Source: Grimontia sedimenti (GTDB taxonomy: Bacteria > Pseudomonadota > Gammaproteobacteria > Enterobacterales > Vibrionaceae). Taken from it: a stretch of 64,000 nucleotides of DNA. Positions 35,332 through 45,149 of this stretch are shown in pieces. Under the pieces are notes generated by a model. That model was given only the letters and a program-made list of their open reading frames with translations, had not been told where the DNA came from and made no database searches. Position numbers and translations under genes: made by a program. The stretch covers positions 144,502 through 208,501 of the forward strand of contig NZ_JAALDL010000007.1 of NCBI RefSeq assembly GCF_011045095.1. The letters run 5' to 3'. How positions within the stretch are numbered: the first letter of the stretch is position 1; the number at the start of each line of letters is the position of its first letter.

Positions 35332-37551
35332 ATGAAACTTATCGAGCCTAACCCGGCCAACGAACCTGCACGTCTCGATCTCAAGCGTTACGTCGGCATT
35401 ATTCTGCGTTACTGGTTGCCGATTGCTACGTTCGTGGCGGTGGTGACCTTGGTCGCGACAGTGCTGATCCTTGCTATTACTCCGGTTTACCGTGCGACCG
35501 CAACGCTGCTTATTGAGTCTGAAGCCAACAAGGCGGTATCAATCGAAGAGGTATATACCTTAGATACCAGCCAGAAAGAGTACTACCAGACTCAATTTGA
35601 AATCCTGCGTTCTAACCACATTGCGGAAAAAGTGATTGAGGATCTGGGTATTGCCAATATCCGCGAATTCAATAATCAGGTTGGTGAGTTGTCAGGCCGT
35701 GAGAAGCTATTGGGCTTTCTTCATAACATCGGGCCATTGCAGCAGTTCCTTCCGGAGCCGGTTTCTCCTTCAGAGCTGACCGATGATGCTTCTGCGCGCC
35801 AAGCTGTTTTGAATAAGTTTAAATCGCACCTAACGATCGAACCGATTCGTAATACGCAGTTAGTTAACATCCATTTTGGTTCTATCGATCCTGAACTGGC
35901 AGCAAAAGTCGCCAATGCTCTTGGTCAGGCTTACATTGAGTCCAACCTGGAAGCCCGTTTGGTGGCCACCCAAACCGCGTCGTTCTGGATCACCGAGCGC
36001 CTCACAGAACTGAAAGACAATCTGGACGCGGCCGAGCTTGCCCTGACCAACTTCCTGAAAGAAGAAGGTCTGATAGAGCTTGATGATATCGACCAGTTGG
36101 CGGGCTCAGAACTCACTAACCTGTCTATTCGCGTTAACGAAGCCCGTGAACGTCGAGTTGCGGCACAAAGTCTTTTTGATCAACTGAAAAACAACGCCAG
36201 TGGCAGCCTGATGACAGTGCCGGAAATCTCCAACCACCCTCAGGTACGTGACGTTAAGAATGCCGAAACAGATGCAGAACGCCGTGTTTCAGAGCTGGCT
36301 AAACGCTATGGTCCAAAACACGACAAAATGATCCAGGCCCAAGCGCAGTTGGACGCGGTCAGAGAGCGTATGTACTCAGTGATTAATAACCTGGCGCAAG
36401 GCATTGAGAAAGAGCTGAACAGCGCACGTCAGCAAGAGCGCGCGCTGGTAGCACAGCTTGAAAGCAAGAAGAGCGATTACCAGAACATCAGTGCAAAACG
36501 TGCACAGTATGATTCACTCAAGCGCGACGTTGACTCTAACCGTCAGCTCTACGATTTGTTCCTGAACCGGCAGAAAGAAACCACAGTTGCTGGCGACTTC
36601 GATGCCGTGAACGCGCGCTTCACGGATCGTGCAGCTGTCCCTCAACATCCATCCAGCCCTCAGACGGGTAAATTGATCGTGATCAGCGCCGCATTCGCCC
36701 TGCTGCTCGGTATCGTTGGTGCGTTTTTAGCGGATGCTTACCGCAACACCATTGAAAAACCTGACGATGTTGAGGAGAAGTTGGGATTGCAGCACCTAGG
36801 ATTTCTGCCCCGTGTAAAAGCGAAGCGATTCAAGAATGTACCGCTTGATCACACACTTTACCTGGACCCAGATGAAGCTTTGTTCAGCGAATCGGTCCGT
36901 ACTATCCGCACTTCTATTCTGCTTACGCTCACCAACAGTAAGCGCAATGTGCTTGCAGTGACTTCTTCACTGCCCTCTGAAGGCAAAACTACCGTGGCGA
37001 TGAGCCTCGCCCAGTCCCTTGCCAAGATGGAACGCACGCTCTTGATTGACTGCGACCTGCGAATGCCTGCTGTCGGACAGCGTTATGGCTTGCCACGCAA
37101 CCAAGCGGGACTGAGTAATGTACTGGTGATGGGCGCACCGGTGACTGATTGCATCTATCACGATGATGAAACGCAACTCGATATCCTGCCTGCTGGCCTG
37201 TTGCCACAAAACCCGCAGGAGCTTCTGGGCTCAACCAAGTTCTCGGCGCTGATCAACCAGCTGAAACAGAGCTATGACAGGATCATTCTCGACACCCCAC
37301 CGGTACAGGTGGTGAGCGATGGATTGATTCTGGGGCGTTTGGCTGGTGGCATGATCCTGGTGGTGAAAGCAGAAGCAACCACGGAGAAACAGGTCAACCG
37401 TTCGATCAGCCAACTTGTTCGTCATGACATCGCCATCGATGGTGTAGTGCTTAACCAACTCTCCGCCAAATATGCGGAGGAAAAATACAAGCTGCACTAT
37501 GGTTATTACAACAATAACAAGCAGGATGACGAAACACTGGAAGCGAGTTAA
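35332..37551 (+). CDS. Wzc-type chain-length regulator and BY-kinase
   Basis: This 739-residue protein has a Wzz domain with two membrane helices (about 28-50 and 440-465) around a periplasmic coiled coil, and a cytoplasmic bacterial tyrosine kinase domain. Kinase motifs are Walker A SSLPSEGKTT near residue 547, Walker A' TLLIDCDLRMP and Walker B IILDTPP. The C-terminus has a tyrosine cluster (YAEEKYKLHYGYYNNN) for autophosphorylation. It controls polymer length and export with the Wza-like protein. No Wzb-type phosphatase gene is seen in the island. Confidence 0.96.
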   Translation: MKLIEPNPANEPARLDLKRYVGIILRYWLPIATFVAVVTLVATVLILAITPVYRATATLLIESEANKAVSIEEVYTLDTSQKEYYQTQFEILRSNHIAEKVIEDLGIANIREFNNQVGELSGREKLLGFLHNIGPLQQFLPEPVSPSELTDDASARQAVLNKFKSHLTIEPIRNTQLVNIHFGSIDPELAAKVANALGQAYIESNLEARLVATQTASFWITERLTELKDNLDAAELALTNFLKEEGLIELDDIDQLAGSELTNLSIRVNEARERRVAAQSLFDQLKNNASGSLMTVPEISNHPQVRDVKNAETDAERRVSELAKRYGPKHDKMIQAQAQLDAVRERMYSVINNLAQGIEKELNSARQQERALVAQLESKKSDYQNISAKRAQYDSLKRDVDSNRQLYDLFLNRQKETTVAGDFDAVNARFTDRAAVPQHPSSPQTGKLIVISAAFALLLGIVGAFLADAYRNTIEKPDDVEEKLGLQHLGFLPRVKAKRFKNVPLDHTLYLDPDEALFSESVRTIRTSILLTLTNSKRNVLAVTSSLPSEGKTTVAMSLAQSLAKMERTLLIDCDLRMPAVGQRYGLPRNQAGLSNVLVMGAPVTDCIYHDDETQLDILPAGLLPQNPQELLGSTKFSALINQLKQSYDRIILDTPPVQVVSDGLILGRLAGGMILVVKAEATTEKQVNRSISQLVRHDIAIDGVVLNQLSAKYAEEKYKLHYGYYNNNKQDDETLEAS

Positions 37552-37581
37552 TCGCTTTCAGAACAAGGATTAACAATACCA

Positions 37582-38553
37582 ATGAAAACCAGTTTTGATG
37601 TTTTTAACGGCGATGCTGACGGGATTTGCGCCCTGCTTCAGCTTCGCCTCGCCACCCCGAAAGACAGCGTACTGATCACCGGGGTAAAGCGTGATATCGC
37701 CCTGTTGAAACAGGTCGATCCCGCTGTCGCCCAAGACGTGACTGTGTTGGATGTAGCCATGGAGAAAAACCGCGCTGCGCTGGATAACTTATTGTCACAG
37801 GGCGTGCGTGTATTTTACGCCGACCACCATAATCCGGGAGAAGTGCCGGATCATGCGTCACTGACCACACATATCAACACCGCCGCAAATACCTGCACCA
37901 GTCTCATTGTCGACAAACTGCTGGATGGCCGTTACCGCGAGTGGGCACTGGTTGGCGCGTATGGCGACAACATGATTGCTACCGCTGACACACTGGCCAA
38001 TAAATCAGGCCTGTGCGATCAAGACCGCATCAAGCTGATGCAATTCGGTACTTATCTTAACTACAACGGCTACGGCTCATCGCTCAGCGATTTGCTGTTC
38101 GCTCCCGCGGAAATTTACCGCCTGATGGCAGCTTATCCATCGCCATTTAATTTCATTGCCGAGCGTCCGGATGTCTACGCGACACTGGAAGATGGTTTTG
38201 TCGGCGACAGTGAAAAAGCGGCTGCGATTATGCCTTACTCCGAGCGAGCAGGTTCCCGTGTGTTTATGTTGCCGGACGAAGCTTGGGCGCGCCGTATCAG
38301 CGGCGTGTACTCCAATGATTTAACCAACCGCGACCCGGAAGTGGCGAACGCGGTGATCACGGCAAAGGCTGACGGCAATTATCTGGTCAGCATCCGCGCG
38401 CCGCTGAAAAACCGCGTTGGTGCTGATGAACTGGCCGCCGCTTTCCCAACGGGTGGCGGACGAAAAGCGGCGGCCGGGATCAACGCCCTGCCCGCTGAAT
38501 TGCTTAACGATTTTATTGATGCGTTCCACCAGCGTTACCCGCTGGATACGTAA
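37582..38553 (+). CDS. DHH-family phosphoesterase, possible pAp phosphatase of the sulfation pathway
   Basis: This 323-residue protein has the DHH superfamily motifs: DADG ([12 protein letters not shown], residues 8-19), VLDVAM near 57, the DHH triad in YADHHNPG near 79, and a late GGGRKAAAG near 297, where the usual His of GGGHxxAAG is Arg. Relatives include NrnA, which cleaves nanoRNA and converts 3'-phosphoadenosine-5'-phosphate (pAp) to AMP. Here it lies directly before cysD and cysN and in one operon with a sulfotransferase, whose by-product is pAp. A housekeeping role in pAp removal is my inference; the substrate is not shown by the sequence. Confidence 0.85.
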   Translation: MKTSFDVFNGDADGICALLQLRLATPKDSVLITGVKRDIALLKQVDPAVAQDVTVLDVAMEKNRAALDNLLSQGVRVFYADHHNPGEVPDHASLTTHINTAANTCTSLIVDKLLDGRYREWALVGAYGDNMIATADTLANKSGLCDQDRIKLMQFGTYLNYNGYGSSLSDLLFAPAEIYRLMAAYPSPFNFIAERPDVYATLEDGFVGDSEKAAAIMPYSERAGSRVFMLPDEAWARRISGVYSNDLTNRDPEVANAVITAKADGNYLVSIRAPLKNRVGADELAAAFPTGGGRKAAAGINALPAELLNDFIDAFHQRYPLDT

Positions 38554-38567
38554 AAAAAGGACTGACC

Positions 38568-39485
38568 ATGGTGGACAAGATTTCGCTAAACCAAACCCAT
38601 CTCAAGCAGCTTGAGAACGAGTCTATACACATCATCAGGGAAGTGGCGGCTGAGTTCGACAACCCTGTGATGCTTTACTCCATCGGTAAAGATTCGGCAG
38701 TCATGCTCCACCTTGCGATGAAAGCCTTTCACCCGGGTAAGCCGCCATTTCCTCTCCTTCACGTCGATACTACATGGAAGTTCAAGGAAATGATTACCTT
38801 CCGTGACGAGTTCACCAAGCGTCATGGCCTCGATCTTCTGGTTCACATCAATCAGGAAGGCGTGGACATGGGCATGGGGCCTTTCACACATGGCAGTGCC
38901 AAGCATACGGATGTGATGAAAACCCAGGCGCTGAAGCAGGCGTTGGATAAATACGGCTTTGACGCCGCTTTCGGCGGTGCGCGCCGTGATGAAGAAAAAA
39001 GCCGCGCCAAAGAACGCGTTTACTCCTTCCGCGACAAACACCACCGCTGGGATCCCAAAAACCAGCGCCCTGAGCTTTGGGACGTGTACAACGGCCGGGT
39101 GAATAAAGGTGAGAGCATCCGCGTGTTCCCGCTTTCCAACTGGACCGAGCTCGATATCTGGCAATACATCTATCTGGAAAACATCGACATCGTGCCGCTG
39201 TACTTTGCAGAGAAACGTCCGGTGGTTGAGCGCGATGGCACCCTGATCATGGTGGATGACGACCGCATGCCACTGGAAAAAGACGAGAAGCCGGAAATGA
39301 AATCTGTCCGCTTCCGCACTCTGGGTTGTTATCCGCTCACTGGCGCTGTCGAATCGACTGCCGCCACGTTGCCGGAAATCATTCAGGAAATGCTGCTGAC
39401 CAAAACATCAGAGCGACAAGGCCGTGTGATTGATCACGATCAGGCTGGCTCCATGGAGCAGAAAAAACGCGAAGGCTACTTCTAA
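38568..39485 (+). CDS. cysD: Sulfate adenylyltransferase subunit 2 (CysD)
   Basis: This 305-residue PP-loop ATP pyrophosphatase has [17 protein letters not shown] near residue 38 and the conserved [28 protein letters not shown] and [13 protein letters not shown]. Length is that of E. coli CysD (302). With CysN it makes adenosine 5'-phosphosulfate (APS) from sulfate and ATP. AAGGA lies 7 nt before the ATG. Its place inside a polysaccharide operon, between a phosphoesterase and glycosyltransferases, suggests a copy dedicated to sulfation and not to cysteine synthesis; the housekeeping cysDNC would lie elsewhere. Confidence 0.97.
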   Translation: MVDKISLNQTHLKQLENESIHIIREVAAEFDNPVMLYSIGKDSAVMLHLAMKAFHPGKPPFPLLHVDTTWKFKEMITFRDEFTKRHGLDLLVHINQEGVDMGMGPFTHGSAKHTDVMKTQALKQALDKYGFDAAFGGARRDEEKSRAKERVYSFRDKHHRWDPKNQRPELWDVYNGRVNKGESIRVFPLSNWTELDIWQYIYLENIDIVPLYFAEKRPVVERDGTLIMVDDDRMPLEKDEKPEMKSVRFRTLGCYPLTGAVESTAATLPEIIQEMLLTKTSERQGRVIDHDQAGSMEQKKREGYF

Positions 39486-39542
39486 AAAACATAAGCCTCG
39501 AAAACCATTTAAACATTTGCTTGCCTGCTAAAGGAGTGACTC

Positions 39543-40952
39543 ATGAGTCATAGCTCATCGCTGATCGCATCGGACATCGAAGCCTATCTTCATCAGCATG
39601 AAAACAAGGATTTACTGCGCCTGCTCACCTGCGGCAGCGTGGATGATGGCAAGTCGACCCTGATTGGCCGACTGCTGTTTGATACCAAACTGATTTTTGA
39701 AGATCACCTCACCAGCCTGCACAAAGACAATGCCCGTGTGGGTAATGCCGGTGAAGCTCTCGATTTGGCCCTGCTGGTTGATGGCCTGCAGTCGGAGCGT
39801 GAACAAGGCATCACCATCGATGTGGCCTACCGTTATTTCTCGACCGAGAAACGCAAGTTCATCATCGCAGACTGTCCGGGACACGAACAGTACACCCGTA
39901 ACATGGCGACGGGCGCATCCAACTGTGAACTGGCGATCGTGATGGTCGACGCACGTAAAGGGCTGCTGACCCAGACGCGACGCCACAGCTATATCGTGAG
40001 CCTGCTGGGTATTCGTCATGTGGTGGTTGCTATCAACAAGATGGATTTGGTCGACTTTGATCAATCGGTGTTCGAATCCATTCAGGCCGATTATCAGGCG
40101 ATGGCTTCCCAGCTCGGCATCAAGGATGTCCGCTTTGTGCCGATTTCTGCGCTGTCGGGCGACAACGTGGTCAGCGCCAGCGAAAACATGCCGTGGTATC
40201 AGGGACCTTCATTGATGGAGATGCTGGAAGGCGTTGAAATCAGCCGCGACCAGAACCTCGATTTGATGCGCTTCCCAGTGCAGTACGTGAACCGCCCGAA
40301 CCTCGATTTCCGTGGTTACTGCGGCACATTGGCTTCAGGCATTCTGCGCAAAGGCGATACCGTTATGGCGCTGCCGTCTGGTCATAAAAGCACAGTCACA
40401 TCGATTGTGACTTATGACGGTGAACTTGATGCCGTTGCGCCGAAAAATGCGGTGACCGTGACTTTGGCAGACGAAATCGATATTTCCCGCGGCGACATGC
40501 TGGTTCATGAGGACACAGCACCGACCGTGACCGACAGCCTGAGTGCCAACATTGTCTGGATGTCACAAGACACGATGAAGACCAAACGTGACTATGACTT
40601 CAAGTTCGCCAGTCATAACGTGACAGGTCGCATTACCAGCATTGAACACAAAGTCGATATCAACAGCTTCGAAACGCTGTCTGCCAATGAATTAGCACTG
40701 AATGAAATCGGTAAAGTGGAATTACGTCTGAATGCGCCAGTCGCGGCAGATAACTACAGCCTGAACCATAAAACAGGCGCGTTCATTGTGATAGACCGCC
40801 TCACCAATATCACGGTGGGAGCAGGCATGGTGGAAGCACTCCATTCACCACGTGAACAACAAGCGAAACGCACCTACACCGCGGCAGAAATCGCGTTAAA
40901 TCGCTACATCCGTGAGCACTACCCGGAATGGGAAACCAAATCGGTCGAATGA
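39543..40952 (+). CDS. cysN: Sulfate adenylyltransferase subunit 1 (CysN), GTPase
   Basis: This 469-residue translation-factor-like GTPase has P-loop GSVDDGKSTLIGRLL near residue 31, switch DCPGHEQYTRNM near 116, AINKMDLVDF near 163, and elongation-factor-type beta-barrel domains. GTP hydrolysis drives the unfavourable APS synthesis by CysD. The length equals stand-alone CysN (475 in E. coli): there is no fused APS kinase (CysC) domain and none nearby. PAPS for the sulfotransferase must therefore use a CysC encoded elsewhere. Confidence 0.97.
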   Translation: MSHSSSLIASDIEAYLHQHENKDLLRLLTCGSVDDGKSTLIGRLLFDTKLIFEDHLTSLHKDNARVGNAGEALDLALLVDGLQSEREQGITIDVAYRYFSTEKRKFIIADCPGHEQYTRNMATGASNCELAIVMVDARKGLLTQTRRHSYIVSLLGIRHVVVAINKMDLVDFDQSVFESIQADYQAMASQLGIKDVRFVPISALSGDNVVSASENMPWYQGPSLMEMLEGVEISRDQNLDLMRFPVQYVNRPNLDFRGYCGTLASGILRKGDTVMALPSGHKSTVTSIVTYDGELDAVAPKNAVTVTLADEIDISRGDMLVHEDTAPTVTDSLSANIVWMSQDTMKTKRDYDFKFASHNVTGRITSIEHKVDINSFETLSANELALNEIGKVELRLNAPVAADNYSLNHKTGAFIVIDRLTNITVGAGMVEALHSPREQQAKRTYTAAEIALNRYIREHYPEWETKSVE

Positions 40953-40965
40953 TCGGGGTGATGAC

Positions 40966-42063
40966 ATGGACACGTTGACGTTAAAGGCTAGGGATGAGAG
41001 AAGCACCACCATGGCGGTAAAAGTACTGCATATCATTAACGATCTGTCGCGAAACGGCGGTGCGCAGCGCTTTGTCGTTGATTTAGTGTGTCCGACACCG
41101 GCTGGCTACGAAAGCAAGGTCGTGATACTGGACGATATCAACGACTTATCCGGCGAGCTGGAAGCCGCGGGCGTGGAATGTCTGGTGTGGAAAAAGCTTT
41201 CCCTCAAGGAAAAATGGCAAATCCTGCGTTGGCCAGACGTAGTGCATGGCCACCTCTTTCCCTCGATCTATGTGGCGCTGGCAGCGTTTGGCAAAAAGCG
41301 TATTCAGACTGAACACAACTCGCATAACCGACGTCGCGACCATATCTGGATGAAGCCTTTCGAGTGGCTGCTTTACTGGCGCTACCAGAAAACCGTGTGC
41401 ATCACAGGGCAGGTACAAAATGCGCTGGAAGATTTCCTCCCGCATTGGAAAAAGCACTATTCGGTGATCTTAAATGGCATCAACCTCAGCAAATTTTCCA
41501 TGCAAGAGAAGCAGCCACCCACAGAAGATGCGCCAATCCGTATCGGGATGGCGGGTCGACTGCATCCTTACAAAGATCACCCTACACTGATACGTGCACT
41601 GGCCAAGTTACCAGCCCGTTATGAGCTTCACCTTGCAGGCGATGGCGATCGTCGCGGGGAATACGAAGCCTTGGTCAAAGAGCTTGGTCTTGAAAACAGA
41701 GTGGTTTTCCACGGTGTGCGTTCAGACATCCCCGTGTTTTTGGACAGTCTTAATATCTATGTGCAGAGCACGATTATTGAAGGGTTTGGTCTGGCCGCTG
41801 TAGAAGGCATGGCAGCAGGATTGCCAGTGCTCGCGTCAAACGTTCAAGGCATTGATGAAGTTATTGGTACCGAAGAGTACCTGTTTCCTTTAGGTGACGA
41901 CGACGCGCTCGCCCAAAGGATTACTTCCATCTGTGAAGACCCACAGGAGTATACCAAAGCCTCACAACGTTCTTTGTCACGCTGTCAGCTGTACAGGCTG
42001 GAGACATTCCGCGAGCAATATTATCAGGCTTATCAGGAGCTGGCGGATGACAAGATCGCTTGA
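40966..42063 (+). CDS. GT4-family glycosyltransferase 1
   Basis: The ATG at 40966 (after GGGGTGATGAC, 13 nt past cysN) is preferred; an ATG at 41011 (MAVKVLHIINDLSRNGG) is the alternative. The protein has a GT-B fold with VLHIINDLSRNGGAQRFVVD at the N-terminus, GRLHPYKDHPTLIRAL, and the EGFGLAAVEGMAAGLPVLAS motif (E-x7-E) of GT4 enzymes. It adds a sugar to the lipid-linked repeat unit; donor and linkage cannot be read from sequence. It overlaps the next gene by 17 nt. Confidence 0.9.
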   Translation: MDTLTLKARDERSTTMAVKVLHIINDLSRNGGAQRFVVDLVCPTPAGYESKVVILDDINDLSGELEAAGVECLVWKKLSLKEKWQILRWPDVVHGHLFPSIYVALAAFGKKRIQTEHNSHNRRRDHIWMKPFEWLLYWRYQKTVCITGQVQNALEDFLPHWKKHYSVILNGINLSKFSMQEKQPPTEDAPIRIGMAGRLHPYKDHPTLIRALAKLPARYELHLAGDGDRRGEYEALVKELGLENRVVFHGVRSDIPVFLDSLNIYVQSTIIEGFGLAAVEGMAAGLPVLASNVQGIDEVIGTEEYLFPLGDDDALAQRITSICEDPQEYTKASQRSLSRCQLYRLETFREQYYQAYQELADDKIA

Positions 42064-43294
42064 GCATGCGGCTGCCCTTGCCGTTGTCCTGTTTTTTGTC
42101 CCGACGAAAATCGCTGTCGCCGGCATCAGCCTGTATCTGGCCGATTTTCTTGGTATCGCTTCGCTTGGCTTTCTTATTCTTATTGCATTGCGCGGGCAAT
42201 TGCTGCAGTCGACGCTAAAAGCGGGCGGCTTCATCTTTGTGTTTGTCATCTACATTGCGCTATCAGGCATTATCAATGATGTCCCGCTGAAGCTGGTGAT
42301 CATTGAAATGATCCAGTGGCTTTCCGTTGCCGCCTTTCTAGGGGTTTTACATCAGGCAGGCTTGTTGGCTTCACCACGTTTTCTATCGCTGCTGGCGCTT
42401 TATACTTTTGCCGGCGCCCTTTACACCGCGGGCTGGCACTTGATGCATCCCGCATTCAACGACTTCAAACAGCTTGGAAATACCAAGTACTTCTTTGGTT
42501 TCACCTGCGCCCTGCTCTATATCCTGCGTAGCCAAATCCGGTTCGGGCATGTGTTATTGGCTGCGGCAGTCGTGATGCTCTTGATGTCCGGTGAACGCAA
42601 AGCCTTGTTGGGTATGGCGATGCTTGTCGCCTGCGACCTGGTGTTCTGCCGTGAAGTGCATCATCCACGTTCCCGACAAACCGCTTTTGCGCTGGGAACC
42701 CTCGGTTTTCTGGGCGGCATTCTGACCCTGCTTTCCATCTGGTACATGGTTGGCACTCACGCCATCCTCGATAAGTTTGAGTTTACCCAGTTCGACATCC
42801 TGTTTGCCGACCAGCACGAAGCGCGCTGGGATTCTGAGCTTTGGCGAAAGCTCCTGCTCGCTAATGGTTTTGCCCTGTTTCTGGAATACCCCATTTTCGG
42901 CGTCGGCCCCAAGATGCTCCCTGTCTATATCGCCAACTATTTCCAAAATCAGGAACTCGCGATTTATACCCACAACTTCGCCCTTGATGTAGCGGTTGAG
43001 TACGGGCTGGTAGGTCTGACGATATTGATTGGCGGATTCCTGTTAGGGCTTCGTCATCTTTTCGGGCAGCGGTTTATCAATCCAGTGGCCTTTCTTCTTG
43101 CGGTTTACATTCTGGCCATGGTGCTGTTTGTGGCCGTTAACAGCACCATCATGCTGATGTTCCTGTTTCCATTTTTCATCAATACGCGCACGGCACCTGA
43201 GCCTGTTTCCGAGGCGTCTATGTCTTCTATTAACGCTTCTTCAAACGCCGTGACGCCGCTTTCTACTATTGAGTTTCAAGAGGATAAGAAATGA
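42047..43294 (+). CDS. Wzy-like polysaccharide polymerase (O-antigen ligase fold)
   Basis: The ATG at 42047 has AGGAG 8 nt upstream and starts just inside the GT end. The longer upstream frame is an overlap artefact. The product has 415 residues with about eleven membrane helices and a large periplasmic loop. The motif GERKALLGMAMLVA and the loop ending FGVGPKMLPVY..THNFALDVAVEYGLVG match the Wzy/WaaL superfamily (PF04932). In this operon it is most likely the polymerase that joins repeat units in the periplasm. Confidence 0.85.
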   Translation: MTRSLEHAAALAVVLFFVPTKIAVAGISLYLADFLGIASLGFLILIALRGQLLQSTLKAGGFIFVFVIYIALSGIINDVPLKLVIIEMIQWLSVAAFLGVLHQAGLLASPRFLSLLALYTFAGALYTAGWHLMHPAFNDFKQLGNTKYFFGFTCALLYILRSQIRFGHVLLAAAVVMLLMSGERKALLGMAMLVACDLVFCREVHHPRSRQTAFALGTLGFLGGILTLLSIWYMVGTHAILDKFEFTQFDILFADQHEARWDSELWRKLLLANGFALFLEYPIFGVGPKMLPVYIANYFQNQELAIYTHNFALDVAVEYGLVGLTILIGGFLLGLRHLFGQRFINPVAFLLAVYILAMVLFVAVNSTIMLMFLFPFFINTRTAPEPVSEASMSSINASSNAVTPLSTIEFQEDKK

Positions 43295-44106
43295 AGTTCA
43301 GCCTAGCCCGACAACGCGCTTTTGACCAAACTCTGAATGCGCCGGATTTTGTCCTGGTTTACCAAATGGGTAAGGTTGGCTCGTCATCTATTGAGGCATC
43401 CCTTGAACATGCTGGCATCCCGAGTTGGCACATCCATACCTTCGACGACAACGAAGAGTTTCAGATGTACCACAACACCGATGACGTGGCCTGTTTCTTC
43501 GACTGGCACATCCGTGCGGCATACAAGCTGACTCTTTCTCACCGGAAACGTATTCTGCAAAAACGTGACCACCTGAAGATCATCACGTTGGTGCGCGATC
43601 CTATCGCGACCGTCGTGTCGCGCTTTTTTCAGGATCTCCACATCCAGTTCATCGCGGGTAAAAAGAACGAAGCCATTCACGGAGATATGGATTCCACGCT
43701 GCGCCACCTCACCGATGCCTTTGAAACCCAGATGCGTCTTGATTACTTCACTGGCTGGTTCGACAGGGAACTTAAACGCCACTTCGGCATTGATGTGGTT
43801 AAACACGTTCAGGATCCCTCTCAAACCCATTGGCGCATCGAGCAAGGGGGCAGTGATGTGCTGTTGATGAAATGCGAAGCGATTAACCAGTCAACAGATG
43901 TGCTGGGAGAGTTTCTTGAGCTACCGGACTTCAAGCTGCAATCCAGCAACGAGGCTTCGAACAAGTGGTATTCAGCGCTTTATCAACGCTTTAAAGAAAC
44001 CTACCCGTTTGAGCGTTTATTCCATCTGTATGATGCACCGCTGTATCGCGCCGTCTACAGTGAAGAGGAAATCACGCAATTTAAACAGAAATGGGGCCAG
44101 CGATGA
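43291..44106 (+). CDS. Sulfotransferase family protein (carbohydrate sulfotransferase, PF10364-like)
   Basis: This 271-residue protein has the PAPS 5'-phosphosulfate loop YQMGKVGSSSIEASL near residues 26-40 and the 3'-phosphate motif LVRDPIATVVSRFFQDL near 104, with the conserved Arg and Ser. A later NKWYSALYQ matches the putative capsular polysaccharide synthesis group of sulfotransferases. It would move sulfate from PAPS to a sugar hydroxyl and release pAp. It has no membrane helix, so it probably acts on the cytoplasmic lipid-linked unit. With cysDN, a DHH phosphoesterase and an anion permease in the operon, this points to a sulfated polymer. It overlaps genes on both sides by 4 nt. Confidence 0.85.
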   Translation: MKFSLARQRAFDQTLNAPDFVLVYQMGKVGSSSIEASLEHAGIPSWHIHTFDDNEEFQMYHNTDDVACFFDWHIRAAYKLTLSHRKRILQKRDHLKIITLVRDPIATVVSRFFQDLHIQFIAGKKNEAIHGDMDSTLRHLTDAFETQMRLDYFTGWFDRELKRHFGIDVVKHVQDPSQTHWRIEQGGSDVLLMKCEAINQSTDVLGEFLELPDFKLQSSNEASNKWYSALYQRFKETYPFERLFHLYDAPLYRAVYSEEEITQFKQKWGQR

Positions 44107-45146
44107 AAACCGTTCTCCATATTACGGAAGCGTTTGGTGGCGGCATCCAAACCGCACTGTGCAGCTATGCGAAATCGACCCAAGGGGATCCGATTCGTCA
44201 TCACCTGTTTGCCAGATTGCGCCCCAATGACGATACCGGTATGGCGGTCACCACACTGTTCGATGATGTTCAAACGATGGAAGGCGGCTTGCTAGCTTTT
44301 TTCCGTGAGGCGAGAAAAGCAGTGCTTCAACTGCAGCCTGACGTGATTCATCTTCACTCCAGTTTCGCTGGGTTTTTGGGGCGCTTTCTCCCGAAAAAAG
44401 GCAATACAAAAATTGTCTATACCCCACATTGCTATGCGTTCGAGCGTCGCGACATTTCTGAGTTGATGCAGAAGGTCTACATGCAGCTAGAAAAGGTCGG
44501 TCTGTCTCGCATTGATATGATCGCAGGATGCAGCGAAAGGGAATGTGAGCTTGGGTTTGCGCTGGGCGCCCAAAAGGCCGTTCACCTCAACAACTATGCA
44601 GACTTGGACAAAGCACTCTCTTTTTCTGAGACCCAGACTGAGCGCCCTCCATTTAACGTGATGGTGGTTGGCCGGGTTTCTCCCCAGAAGGACCCTCAGT
44701 TTTTGCTGGATACCATTACCAGCCTGAAGACTTACCCTGAGTTCAGTCAAATTAAGCTGCACTGGCTGGGTGGCGGCGAGCCTGAAATGGAGCAAGCGTT
44801 GAGAGAGGCGGGCGTTGAGGTGACGGGAATGATCCCACACCAGCAACTGATGGAAACGCTGAACAGTGCCGATTTGTATCTCCACACCGCTGCGTGGGAA
44901 GGCATGCCACTGACCATTCTGGAAGCCGCAAAACTGCGCATTCCTATGGTATTGCGCATAATCGGTGCGACCCAGAACCTGCACTATCCGTTTATGGTGA
45001 GCTCGCCAGACACCATGGCAAAGCAAATCATCAATTACTGCAAACGCCCCGATCACCCGGATTACCAACAAGCCATTGATGCCTTCAACAACGACTTCAG
45101 TGCGGAAAAACAACGCGAAGCTTTGCACCTGATTTATGAGGCCTAA
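44103..45146 (+). CDS. GT4-family glycosyltransferase 2
   Basis: The start at 44103 overlaps the previous stop (ATGA); an in-frame ATG at 44091 is the alternative. The protein has 347 residues with the GT-B fold: TVLHITEAFGGGIQTAL at the start, MVVGRVSPQKDPQFLLDTI, and HTAAWEGMPLTILEAAKLRIP as the donor-binding E-x7-E motif. It adds a second sugar after the WcaJ-type enzyme and the first GT. Three sugar-transferring enzymes in all suggest a repeat unit of about three sugars. Confidence 0.88.
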   Translation: MKTVLHITEAFGGGIQTALCSYAKSTQGDPIRHHLFARLRPNDDTGMAVTTLFDDVQTMEGGLLAFFREARKAVLQLQPDVIHLHSSFAGFLGRFLPKKGNTKIVYTPHCYAFERRDISELMQKVYMQLEKVGLSRIDMIAGCSERECELGFALGAQKAVHLNNYADLDKALSFSETQTERPPFNVMVVGRVSPQKDPQFLLDTITSLKTYPEFSQIKLHWLGGGEPEMEQALREAGVEVTGMIPHQQLMETLNSADLYLHTAAWEGMPLTILEAAKLRIPMVLRIIGATQNLHYPFMVSSPDTMAKQIINYCKRPDHPDYQQAIDAFNNDFSAEKQREALHLIYEA

Positions 45147-45149
45147 GCA

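Noticed and set aside
38586-39164. 192-codon antisense frame in cysD
   Set aside because: CysD is full length with all motifs; the antisense frame is a high-GC shadow.
40912-40965. 18-codon upstream extension of the first glycosyltransferase into cysN
   Set aside because: It overlaps the end of cysN; the ATG at 40966 has a ribosome-binding site and the family start follows.
41894-42046. 51-codon upstream extension of the Wzy-like gene
   Set aside because: It lies inside the preceding glycosyltransferase gene; the ATG at 42047 has AGGAG at good spacing and is followed at once by a membrane helix.
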